Shown one piece after another: positions 23,210-30,683 of a DNA stretch of 33,151 nt (positions are counted from its first letter, which is position 1; each line of letters opens with the position of its first letter). A program made the translations under genes and the position numbers. The stretch lies in NCBI GenBank assembly GCA_031292555.1, contig JARLGV010000109.1, positions 1 through 33,151 of the forward strand, read 5' to 3'. The stretch comes from Fimbriimonas sp. GTDB lineage: Bacteria; Armatimonadota; Fimbriimonadia; Fimbriimonadales; Fimbriimonadaceae. The notes under the pieces were generated by a model. The model worked only from the letters and a program-made list of their open reading frames with translations. It did not search any database and was not told where the DNA came from.

Positions 23210-25402
23210 TTGACGGCACGCTGCACCGCCCGAATCTGGATTTTTGGTTTCCTCGCAACGGCAGCCCTCGGGCTGCTTGGCGGGCTGGCGGTTGGCGCCC
23301 AGCAGAAGGAGAAGCCTGACGAGCAGCGCGAGCGAGATGCATTCGAACGCGAGGTCGCGACCGGTTCGACTTTGCCGATCGCCCGTGCCAGGCTAACCGC
23401 GTTCTTCGATTCGCGGCTGATCCCACTCTGGAAGAACGCCGACGGGACCTCCCCTCGATGGCAAGAGATGGGGCCCTCCGTGATTCAGCACAGCTGGGGC
23501 GGCATGGACAACGCCGGCCGGACGTCCATGATCGCCATCAGCCCTGCCGATGCGCGCGTACTCTATCTCGCCGCCGCCTCAGGCGGCATTTGGAAGAGCG
23601 TTGATGAGGGGAAGAACTGGAAGCCGATCGGCGACCATCTGGCCAGCCTCTCGGTCGGAGCGATCACCGTCGACCCGTTCCATCCGGAGATCGTCTATGC
23701 GGGTCTCGGCGAACCCCATTACAGTCTTGACAGCTTTCACGGCGCGGGCTTTCTGAGATCGCTTGACGGAGGACAAACCTGGGACCTCCTGGCGAGCGAC
23801 GTGTTCATGGACTATACGTTCTCGCGTATCGTCCCCAATCCGAGCCGCCCCGGCTTCCTCTATGCCGCCACTTCGCGCGGCGTATTCCGCAGCCTGGACT
23901 ACGGAGCAACTTGGGTCCAGTTGCTGAAGGGTCCGGCTACCGATCTATTGCTCGACCCACGCAGCCCAAGCATCTTAATCGCCTCGATCGGTCTGCCCTG
24001 GGGCAGTCCGACAAACGGGCTCTACAAGTCGACCGACGCCGGCGCCAGTTGGATCAAACTCGCCCGCGACCTTCCAACCGACCCAATGACCTTGGGCCGG
24101 ATCCAGATGGACCAATGCGCTGCCTACCCAAACGTTATCTATGCCAGTCTGTACGGCAAAGGCGCTAGTCTGGTGGGTCTTTACAAGTCGGCCGACTTCG
24201 GCGAAAACTGGCTCCGTATGCCGAATGCCCCGAGCTATGCGGGCGGACAGGCCTGGTACGACAACTGCATCGCAGTGTGTCCTACCAACCCAAACGTCAT
24301 CTTTGTTGGCGGATTCTCGACTTTTCGGAGCATGGACGGTGGCGAGACATGGGAAGACAACACGCGCTCTTACTCCGGTGGCCGGGTGCACCCTGATCAT
24401 CACTCGCTAACTTTCAGTCTGACCAATCCCAAAACGCTCTACTTGTGCACCGACGGCGGAGCCTTCCGATCGCGCAACCTAGGCGAGACCTGGGAATCGG
24501 TCAGCAACGGACTGGGAACCGTCCAATTTCAAAGCGTCGACGTACACCCGACCGACGACAAGATTGCCTACGGGGGTACTCAAGACAACGGAACGAACAA
24601 GTTCACCGGGTCGACGGCTTGGACGAACATCTTTCTGGGCGATGGCGGGACCACCCACGTCAACTGGAAGGACCCGAACGTCGTCTATACCGAGTACGTG
24701 AACCTCACGATTCTGAAATCGAAGGATGCAGGTCAAAACTGGGACGGCGCAACAGACGGCATCGACCCGACCGAAGGCAAGCTCTTTTACGCGCCGTTCG
24801 TCCTCGATCCGAATGATCCCGATACACTTATCGCGGGGGCCCAAAAGGTCTATCGAACGACGGATGCCGCCAATCATTGGTCAGCGATCAGTCCGATCCT
24901 TGGAGCGCGCGTTTCGGCCGTGACGGTGGCTCCCAATTTGAGCAAAGTGATCTACGCGGGAACAAGCGACGGCCGGGTGTGGGTCACGCCAGATACCGGC
25001 AAGCAATGGTTCGAAATCACGAAGGGCCTGCCGAAGGGATACGTGGGAGACATCTGCGTCGATCCGCGCAACGCGCGGCACGTCTATGTGGCCCTAAGCG
25101 GGTGGAGCCCGAATCGCATTTGGAAGAGCCTCGACGCAGGCGGAACCTGGAAGAACGTCTCCGATGGTCTGCCGGACATGCCGATTCAGGCGTTGTCCCT
25201 CGATCCGAGACATCCGGATACCGTGTTTATTGGCACGTCGATCGGAGTCTTCGCCTCAAAACAAGGCGGTGGACGTTGGGTCCGCTACGGCGCCGGATTG
25301 CCGAACGTCCCCGTCTTCTCCATCGTCGCCAACAAGCAGACAGACTGGCTGACGGTGGGAACTCACGGCCGCGGCGCTTGGCGAGTCAAGCTCCCCCAGT
25401 AA
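23210..25402 (+). CDS. secreted sortilin/VPS10-like Asp-box beta-propeller protein
   Basis: 730 residues starting at TTG with a leader ending in LGGLAVGAQQ. From about residue 100 there are at least ten Asp-box blades of the form SxDxGxxW: SVDEGKNW, SLDGGQTW, SLDYGATW, STDAGASW, SADFGENW, SMDGGETW, SRNLGETW, SKDAGQNW, TPDTGKQW and SLDAGGTW, each followed by a hydrophobic strand such as DPFHPEIVYAG. This is the architecture of VPS10/BNR propellers, which act in protein or glycan binding and, with acidic catalytic residues, as xyloglucanase-like hydrolases. I see no decisive catalytic pair, so an enzymatic role is unproven. It ends GTHGRGAWRVKLPQ, a closing blade typical of the group. A 41-base gap separates it from the regulator gene. 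Confidence 0.85.
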   Translation: MTARCTARIWIFGFLATAALGLLGGLAVGAQQKEKPDEQRERDAFEREVATGSTLPIARARLTAFFDSRLIPLWKNADGTSPRWQEMGPSVIQHSWGGMDNAGRTSMIAISPADARVLYLAAASGGIWKSVDEGKNWKPIGDHLASLSVGAITVDPFHPEIVYAGLGEPHYSLDSFHGAGFLRSLDGGQTWDLLASDVFMDYTFSRIVPNPSRPGFLYAATSRGVFRSLDYGATWVQLLKGPATDLLLDPRSPSILIASIGLPWGSPTNGLYKSTDAGASWIKLARDLPTDPMTLGRIQMDQCAAYPNVIYASLYGKGASLVGLYKSADFGENWLRMPNAPSYAGGQAWYDNCIAVCPTNPNVIFVGGFSTFRSMDGGETWEDNTRSYSGGRVHPDHHSLTFSLTNPKTLYLCTDGGAFRSRNLGETWESVSNGLGTVQFQSVDVHPTDDKIAYGGTQDNGTNKFTGSTAWTNIFLGDGGTTHVNWKDPNVVYTEYVNLTILKSKDAGQNWDGATDGIDPTEGKLFYAPFVLDPNDPDTLIAGAQKVYRTTDAANHWSAISPILGARVSAVTVAPNLSKVIYAGTSDGRVWVTPDTGKQWFEITKGLPKGYVGDICVDPRNARHVYVALSGWSPNRIWKSLDAGGTWKNVSDGLPDMPIQALSLDPRHPDTVFIGTSIGVFASKQGGGRWVRYGAGLPNVPVFSIVANKQTDWLTVGTHGRGAWRVKLPQ

Positions 25403-25432
25403 TTGTTCCTGTTGCTTTCGACATCAAAGGGA

Positions 25433-25438
25433 TAGACT
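25433..25438 (+). promoter_or_regulatory. candidate -10 box (TAGACT) for the Rrf2 regulator
   Basis: TAGACT ends 5 bases before the ATG at 25444. A ttgctt at 25412-25417 is only 15 bases upstream, a short spacer for a -35. Confidence 0.3.
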
Positions 25439-25443
25439 AAAAC

Positions 25444-25902
25444 ATGCTTTCAAGCCGGGCACGCTACGCCACACGGGCCATTTTGGATCTGAGCATCGAA
25501 TTCGACAAGGGACCGATTCAGATTCAAGACATTGCCGAGCGTCAGAACATCCCGGTCAAGTTCCTCCAGCAGATTCTCGTCGCCCTGAAAATGACCGGTT
25601 TCGTTCAGAGCCGGAAGGGCCCCGGCGGCGGGTACTCGCTGGCGGTTCCTCCCCAGGAGATCACTCTCGGTGCGGTGATACGGGCGATGGATGGGCCGAT
25701 CGCGCCGATCAGTTGTGTCAGCGTGACCAAGTTCAGCGAGTGCGGTTGCCCCAATCCAGAGGTCTGCTCGCTACGCCTCGCGTTCAAAGAAGCCCGCGAC
25801 GCAATAGCCGATGTCTTGGACCATACGAACTTCGCAAACCTCACGGAAAAGCAGCTTTCCAACATCGACGCGATGACGCGCTCCTTCGATTTCGTCATTT
25901 AG
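25444..25902 (+). CDS. Rrf2-family transcriptional regulator
   Basis: 152 residues with a winged helix-turn-helix: MLSSRARYATRAILDLS opens it, IQIQDIAERQNIPVKFLQQILVALKMTGFVQSRKGPGGGYSLAVPP covers recognition helix and wing, and EITLGAVIRAMDG follows. C91, C100, C102 and C108 lie in the segment where IscR- and RirA-type members bind an iron-sulfur cluster, although the spacing (C-x8-C-x-C-x5-C) is not the IscR one. That makes it a plausible sensor of iron, Fe-S status or redox. It stands 98 bases before hemA, and a dyad in that gap could be its operator. The link with haem genes is by position only. Confidence 0.9.
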   Translation: MLSSRARYATRAILDLSIEFDKGPIQIQDIAERQNIPVKFLQQILVALKMTGFVQSRKGPGGGYSLAVPPQEITLGAVIRAMDGPIAPISCVSVTKFSECGCPNPEVCSLRLAFKEARDAIADVLDHTNFANLTEKQLSNIDAMTRSFDFVI

Positions 25903-25936
25903 GGGGCATACCCATTCTCTCGCGGGCCAGTTACCG

Positions 25937-25961
25937 GACATGACTGGTCGTCAAAAATGTC
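25937..25961. promoter_or_regulatory. candidate operator dyad upstream of hemA
   Basis: The outer half-sites gacat (25937-25941) and atgtc (25957-25961) flank the inner tgac (25941-25944) and gtca (25950-25953) around a 5-base centre. It lies between the Rrf2 gene and hemA, upstream of the TAGGAT box. A dimeric regulator site is plausible; which protein binds is unknown. Confidence 0.35.
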
Positions 25962-25985
25962 AAATGCCCTCCGAATCGCCTCGGA

Positions 25986-25991
25986 TAGGAT
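25986..25991 (+). promoter_or_regulatory. candidate -10 box (TAGGAT) for the haem operon
   Basis: TAGGAT ends 9 bases before the GTG start of hemA. The candidate operator dyad is centred about 40 bases upstream, near where a -35 region would lie. Confidence 0.3.
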
Positions 25992-26000
25992 TAAGGCGAC

Positions 26001-27380
26001 GTGCCGAACAGACCCGACTTGGATGGCGCCCCCGCCGACGTTGATGCATCTCTTGGTGTTGCATCGGTAGTCGCGGATTTCGCCTCGGTCACGCCGTTTG
26101 CCGACGAGATATCCGAGCAAGTTCCAGTCAGCCTCCTGGGTATCAGCCATCATACGGCAACTCTCCGAATCCGTGGCAAGGTTGGTTTCTCGGGTTCCGC
26201 GCTCGAACGAGTCCTTATCCGATTCCTCGAATCCGGATTCGATGAGTGCATGGTGCTGTCAACATGCAACCGGACTGAGATTTACACGGTCGGGGGATGC
26301 CGAGAAGAAGCCGAGCGCATTCTGATCGAGGAATCGGGCCTCTCGATCGACGATCTGAACAACTGCTTCTATTCCAAGCTGGGTCTGAACGCCATCCATC
26401 ACTTGTTCTCCGTGTTCAGTGGGCTGGACTCGGCCGTGATCGGCGAGACAGAGATCCTTGCCCAGATCAAAGATGCGGTGGCAACCGGACGTAAGGTCAA
26501 CAGCATTGGGCGGCACATCGACTTCGCCGTCCGGCGCGGTCATTCCACGAGCAGGCTGGTTCGGTCGAAGACCGAGCTTTGCCGAAACGTCACCTCAATC
26601 GGTTCGTTGGCGGTGCGAGACGCCGCGACCACATGCGGAGGTCTCCGCGACAAGAACGTAGTTGTGGTCGGAGCAGGCAAGATCGCTGAGCGCATCGCCA
26701 AGGACCTCATCGGCCATGGGCCGATGCGCCTCGTGTTCCTCAATCGAACCTACTCCAACGCGGCGAGCTTGGCCCGGCGATACAATGGGCAGGCCCGCCC
26801 CTTTACGGACCTGGAATTCAGCTTAGGTGAGGCTGATGCGGCTTTTGCCGCAACTTCTGCCGACCGGCCGTTGCTCAGCGCCGATGCAACTGCTCACCTG
26901 AGCCTCATTCGGGAGCGCTATCCCTTGACCGTCGTCGATCTAGGCGTACCTCCCAATATCCATCCGTCGGCTTCCTGGCTACCTGGAATTCGGCTGTTGG
27001 ACATGGACGAGATGGTGGCGCGCTGCACCGCCAACTCTCAACGACGACTGGCTGCCATCCCAATTGCCCAAGAAATCCTCAACGAACAATTGGCGGAGTA
27101 CCTCGTCGAATGTGAAAAGCGAATGGCATCTCCAACTATTGAAGTACTCGTGCGATACACGGATGAAGTCCGTGAGAACAATCTCCGTTGGGCGCAAGAA
27201 CGGTTGTCCCATCTTTCGGAGCAGGACCTCAAAATCGTTTCAGATTTGGCTAATCGAATGGTTAAAGGCTTCTTGCAATCTCCAATAAGAGAGTTGAAAG
27301 AAGAAGTCGCAACACCTACGTCGCGGGACGTCGTAGCCAAACTGTTTCGAGTGGAATCCGGAGGCGATTCGGATCGCTAA
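26001..27380 (+). CDS. hemA: glutamyl-tRNA reductase
   Basis: First step of the C5 haem pathway: reduces Glu-tRNA to glutamate-1-semialdehyde with NADPH. Motifs are LLGISHHTATLRIRGKV, the catalytic cysteine C89 in VLSTCNRTEIY, GLDSAVIGETEILAQIKDA, SIGSLAVRDAA, the Rossmann loop VVVGAGKIAERIAKDL, FLNRTYSNA, and VVDLGVPPNIHPS. The C-terminal dimerisation helix is present (ENNLRWAQERLSHLSEQD). At 459 residues it has about 40 extra N-terminal residues compared with the E. coli enzyme (whose cysteine is C50). The start is GTG at 26001 with aagg 4 bases upstream; TTG at 26019 would shorten the extension a little. It overlaps hemC by 8 bases if hemC starts at ATC 27373. Confidence 0.96.
   Translation: MPNRPDLDGAPADVDASLGVASVVADFASVTPFADEISEQVPVSLLGISHHTATLRIRGKVGFSGSALERVLIRFLESGFDECMVLSTCNRTEIYTVGGCREEAERILIEESGLSIDDLNNCFYSKLGLNAIHHLFSVFSGLDSAVIGETEILAQIKDAVATGRKVNSIGRHIDFAVRRGHSTSRLVRSKTELCRNVTSIGSLAVRDAATTCGGLRDKNVVVVGAGKIAERIAKDLIGHGPMRLVFLNRTYSNAASLARRYNGQARPFTDLEFSLGEADAAFAATSADRPLLSADATAHLSLIRERYPLTVVDLGVPPNIHPSASWLPGIRLLDMDEMVARCTANSQRRLAAIPIAQEILNEQLAEYLVECEKRMASPTIEVLVRYTDEVRENNLRWAQERLSHLSEQDLKIVSDLANRMVKGFLQSPIRELKEEVATPTSRDVVAKLFRVESGGDSDR
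27360..27364 (+). promoter_or_regulatory. Shine-Dalgarno GGAGG for hemC, paired with an ATC start
   Basis: GGAGG lies inside the last codons of hemA, 8 bases before ATC at 27373. It is among the best ribosome-binding sites in the window and pinpoints where hemC translation should begin. Confidence 0.6.
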
Positions 27381-28296
27381 TCGCGTCACGATTCGGCTAG
27401 GAACTCGCGGCAGCAAACTTGCACTGATTCAGGCTCATACCGTTCGAGACCTCATCGAGTCCAAGTTCGACCACGTAGACGTCGAGATTGTGCCGATCCG
27501 CACGAGCGGCGATGGCGGCAATCGCGAAGTGCTCGGATCGTTTGTCAAAGAAATCCAAGAAGCCCTGCTCGATCACCGCGTCGACGTGGCGCTTCACTGC
27601 CTCAAGGATCTTCCCACTCGGCCCGTCGACGGACTAAAGATCGGCGCATACCTGAAGCGCGAGGATCCGACCGACGCACTTATCTCCCACGCCGACGGAT
27701 GGAGCCAACTCCCGCATGGAGCGGTCGTTGGGACAGGCAGCGTTCGCCGCACCTCGCAACTTGCCGCCATTCGGCCAGATCTGCAGTTCAAGCCGTTGGT
27801 CGGAAACGTGGACACCCGCATGCGCAAGCTGCAGGAACGGATTTACGATGCCATCGTCCTGGCCACCGCCGGACTGACACGGCTTGGCGTGATGGAGCAC
27901 TGGGACACGTCGGAGTATGCGAACCTGCATGTCGAACCTTTGCCCATCCTCCCCGCCGCCGGACAGGCCATCCTCGTCCTCGAGGTCCGCAACGGCACGC
28001 CGATCCTGAATCTCATCGAGTCCTTCAACGATGACGCAACCCAACGAGCGAGCATCGCGGAAAGGGCTTTTCTGAACTTCTTCGGTACCGGATGCTCGAT
28101 GCCTGTCGCGGCCCACGCGAAGATCGACGGAGAGAAGCTGACTCTGGATGGCTTGGTCGCCTCGCCGGACGGCGTCCGAGTACTTCGCTCGACCGAGTCG
28201 GGCGACGGCGTCGATGCGGCCGGAATCGGCGTGCGTCTCGCCGATCGGCTGTGTGCCGATGGGGCTCGCGAGCTCTTGCCTGAGGGCATTGCCTAA
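27373..28296 (+). CDS. hemC: hydroxymethylbilane synthase (porphobilinogen deaminase), non-canonical ATC start
   Basis: Joins four porphobilinogens into hydroxymethylbilane. Motifs are TIRLGTRGSKLALIQAHTV at the N-terminus, VPIRTSGD, LHCLKDLPT, GTGSVRRTSQLAAIRPDL, GNVDTRMRKL, and the dipyrromethane-bearing cysteine C241 in GTGCSMPVAAHA. No ATG, GTG or TTG lies in frame between the stop at 27334 and GTG 27490, and starting at 27490 would delete the conserved N-terminal strand. With ATC at 27373 read as Met, the product begins M-A-N-R-V-T-I-R and is 307 residues, the usual length, with GGAGG 8 bases upstream. ATT at 27391 is the alternative. A sequencing error (ATG read as ATC) is possible. It overlaps hemA by 8 bases and hemD by 1 (TAATG). 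Confidence 0.93.
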   Translation: MANRVTIRLGTRGSKLALIQAHTVRDLIESKFDHVDVEIVPIRTSGDGGNREVLGSFVKEIQEALLDHRVDVALHCLKDLPTRPVDGLKIGAYLKREDPTDALISHADGWSQLPHGAVVGTGSVRRTSQLAAIRPDLQFKPLVGNVDTRMRKLQERIYDAIVLATAGLTRLGVMEHWDTSEYANLHVEPLPILPAAGQAILVLEVRNGTPILNLIESFNDDATQRASIAERAFLNFFGTGCSMPVAAHAKIDGEKLTLDGLVASPDGVRVLRSTESGDGVDAAGIGVRLADRLCADGARELLPEGIA

Positions 28297-29069
28297 TGGA
28301 CCAGCCTCTCGCAGGCAAACGAATTCTAGTGACGCGTCCGCGCGGACAGGCATCGCAACTGGCGGACCGACTTCAAGAACTTGGCGCCATCCCCGTTCAA
28401 CTCCCCGCGATCGAGATCGCTCCCCCACTGGACTATGCACCGGTCGACACGGCTCTTCGAGGGGTCGAACGATACGATTGGATCGTGATGACAAGCGTGA
28501 ACGGGGTCGAGTCGGTATCCGCCCGGATGGACACGCTTGGGCTTTCTCGGGAGCCGTTTCGAAACCGACGCATCGCCGTTATCGGGCCGGCGACCGCCGC
28601 CGCAACCGCTCTCAAGTTCCGAGAGCCGGATCTGGTTCCCGCCGAGTACGTCTCGGAAGCGATCTCGGCGGCCATCGAGCCGATCTCCGGCAAGCGCTTC
28701 CTCCTGCTTCGGGCAGACATCGCCCGGAAGGACCTGGCGGAGGAGTTACGACGCCGGGGAGGAGATGTCACCGAGGTCGCTGTGTACCGGATTGTAAGCG
28801 ATCGAGACGCCAAGCTGGCCGAAGACGAGCCTAGACCGGACTACATAACATTGACCAGTTCAGCATCCGTTCATGCGACTCTCGCCAAGCTGCGGGAAGC
28901 GGGGCGGGAAGTTTGGATGCGAAAGGTCCCTATCGCATGCATCGGCCCCATCACGGCCAAGACCGTGACCGATCTAGGCTTCTCCGTTTCGGTCGGCGCG
29001 GCGGAGTATACGATTCCCGGATTGGTCGAAGCTATCGTCAGACACGCCAAGGGAGTAAATCATGTCTAG
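28296..29069 (+). CDS. hemD: uroporphyrinogen-III synthase
   Basis: Cyclises hydroxymethylbilane with inversion of ring D. The family is poorly conserved, but the start LAGKRILVTRPRGQASQLADRLQELGA, the middle YDWIVMTSVNGVES and RIAVIGPATAAA, and the C-terminal DYITLTSSASVHATL and IACIGPITAKTVTDLGF are all typical. 257 residues, normal length. Two alpha/beta lobes can be read from the repeat of VTSVNGV and LTSSASV. The start ATG shares one base with the hemC stop (TAATG). The end overlaps hemB by 8 bases. Confidence 0.94.
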   Translation: MDQPLAGKRILVTRPRGQASQLADRLQELGAIPVQLPAIEIAPPLDYAPVDTALRGVERYDWIVMTSVNGVESVSARMDTLGLSREPFRNRRIAVIGPATAAATALKFREPDLVPAEYVSEAISAAIEPISGKRFLLLRADIARKDLAEELRRRGGDVTEVAVYRIVSDRDAKLAEDEPRPDYITLTSSASVHATLAKLREAGREVWMRKVPIACIGPITAKTVTDLGFSVSVGAAEYTIPGLVEAIVRHAKGVNHV

Positions 29070-30030
29070 TAGGCTGCGCCGGATGAGGCGCAACGAGTCG
29101 TTGCGCAAGCTCGTTCGAGAGACCCATGTCCAACCGTCCGATTTGATCTATCCGATCTTTGTACGAGAGGGCCAAACCGAGCCAGAGCCGATCCTTTCGA
29201 TGCCCGGCCAGTACCGGCTGCCCATCAACCGGTTGTCCGAGACCGCGAAAGAAGTCGAAGGGCTGGGAATCGGGGCACTTCTGATCTTCGGGCTCCCAAG
29301 CCGAAAGGACGACGGCGCGACATCGTGCTACGACCCGAACGGGGTCGTGCAGCAGGCCATCCGGGAGGTCAAGAAGGCGACTCCCAACCTTGTCGTGATG
29401 ACGGACGTCTGCGTATGCGCCTATATGGGCCACGGACACTGCGGAGTTCTGAACGGGCAGGAGATCGACAACGACGCTACCCTTCCGCTTCTCGCTCGAA
29501 TGGCGCTCTCCCATGCCCGAGCCGGCGCCGACGTTGTCGCGCCATCATCCATGATGGACGAGCAGGTCGGCGCAATCCGCACCGCACTCGACACTGAAGG
29601 GTTGAAGGACACCGCCGTTATGGCCTATTCGGCCAAGTTCAGCTCCGCGTTCTACGGCCCGTTCCGAGAGGCGGCCGATTCGGCGCCCAGCTTCGGCGAC
29701 CGCGCTTCCTACCAACACGATTACGCAAACCCCCGTCACGCTCGAAGAGAACTGCTTCAGGATATCGAAGAGGGCGCCGACATTCTGATGGTCAAACCCG
29801 GTTTGGCCTACCTGGACGTCGTATTGCGCGCTCGAGAACTTTCCGACCTGCCGATCGCCGCCTACGCGGTCAGCGGGGAGTACTCGATGATCAAGGCAGC
29901 CGCCGAACGTGGCTGGCTGGACGAGAAGAAGATTGTCCTTGAGACCCTTACTGCCTTCCGTCGTGCAGGCGCGGATCTCATCATCACCTACCACGCCAAG
30001 GAGGCCTCCACATGGCTGAACAACAGCTAA
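29062..30030 (+). CDS. hemB: delta-aminolevulinic acid dehydratase (porphobilinogen synthase)
   Basis: Condenses two 5-aminolevulinates into porphobilinogen. 322 residues, normal length. The zinc-type cysteine set is C117, C119 and C127 in DVCVCAYMGHGHCG, so this is a zinc-dependent rather than aspartate-rich magnesium form. The Schiff-base lysines are K192 (AYSAKFSSAFYGPFR) and K245 (MVKPG). PSSMMDEQVGAIR and YAVSGEYSMIKAA are also family signatures. The ATG overlaps the hemD stop by 8 bases, and the 3' end overlaps hemQ by 19 bases. Confidence 0.98.
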   Translation: MSSRLRRMRRNESLRKLVRETHVQPSDLIYPIFVREGQTEPEPILSMPGQYRLPINRLSETAKEVEGLGIGALLIFGLPSRKDDGATSCYDPNGVVQQAIREVKKATPNLVVMTDVCVCAYMGHGHCGVLNGQEIDNDATLPLLARMALSHARAGADVVAPSSMMDEQVGAIRTALDTEGLKDTAVMAYSAKFSSAFYGPFREAADSAPSFGDRASYQHDYANPRHARRELLQDIEEGADILMVKPGLAYLDVVLRARELSDLPIAAYAVSGEYSMIKAAAERGWLDEKKIVLETLTAFRRAGADLIITYHAKEASTWLNNS

Positions 30031-30683
30031 ATATCTATGCGACCTACGCATACACCGATGCGTTCTGGGCTCTCTCCGATGACGAGCGCCGGACGTTTCG
30101 GGCCAAATTCGTCGCCGAAGCTCAGTCCCTGGCTACCGGCACCCATCTCTACTCCGTCTTCCCCTGCCGGTCCGACACCGACTTCATGCTCTGGTCCGCC
30201 CTCGTCGCGGAGACGCCCGAATCGGCATCGACCGCCCTACTGAACTACAACCACATGGCCGACGGTTGGCGGCGTTACATTCGCCCAGTCCAAACGCTCT
30301 GGGGCTTCACGCGTCCGTCGATGTACTCCCGCGGAAAAAGTGAGCAGGATATCGACGCACTCGACAATGCGCGAGAACGCTTCTTCATCGTGTATCCGTT
30401 CACCAAGACCAAGGAATGGTATCTCAAGACCCCCGACGTCCGCCAGGGGATGATGAACGAGCACATCAAGATAGGGAAGCAGTACTTCGACGTCAAACAG
30501 CTGCTGCTCTATTCGTTCGGCTTGCAAGACCAGGAGTTCGTCGTCTCGTACGAGGTGGACAATCCGATCCGCTTCTCGGAGTTGGTCAACGCGTTGAGAT
30601 GCGTCGAAGGACGGATCTATACGAAGACCGACACCCCATTGATCACCGGCGTCTACGTGAAGCCGGAGGAGTTTATTCGCTAA
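30012..30683 (+). CDS. hemQ: HemQ / chlorite-dismutase-fold haem protein (probable coproheme decarboxylase)
   Basis: 223 residues of the chlorite-dismutase-like family. FFIVYPFTKTKEWYL, MMNEHIKIGKQY with the probable haem ligand H151, LLLYSFGLQDQEFVVSYEVD and TDTPLITGVYV are characteristic. Y128 in VYPF lies where Gram-positive coproheme decarboxylases keep their catalytic tyrosine. In the coproporphyrin-dependent pathway this enzyme converts coproheme to haem b as the last step. Its place inside the haem operon, between hemB and hemL, supports that role over chlorite dismutation. The ATG lies 19 bases inside the hemB 3' end and the stop shares one base with hemL (TAATG). A haem-dependent peroxidase-like side activity cannot be excluded. 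Confidence 0.87.
   Translation: MAEQQLNIYATYAYTDAFWALSDDERRTFRAKFVAEAQSLATGTHLYSVFPCRSDTDFMLWSALVAETPESASTALLNYNHMADGWRRYIRPVQTLWGFTRPSMYSRGKSEQDIDALDNARERFFIVYPFTKTKEWYLKTPDVRQGMMNEHIKIGKQYFDVKQLLLYSFGLQDQEFVVSYEVDNPIRFSELVNALRCVEGRIYTKTDTPLITGVYVKPEEFIR

Noticed and set aside
27634-28494. 286-codon minus-strand frame opposite hemC/hemD
   Set aside because: It shadows two clearly recognised haem genes, shows no domain, and is Arg-rich as frame shadows usually are.
30416-30682. Upstream extension of hemL
   Set aside because: It overlaps hemQ and has no homology; the TAATG junction at 30681-30685 gives the correct N-terminus.
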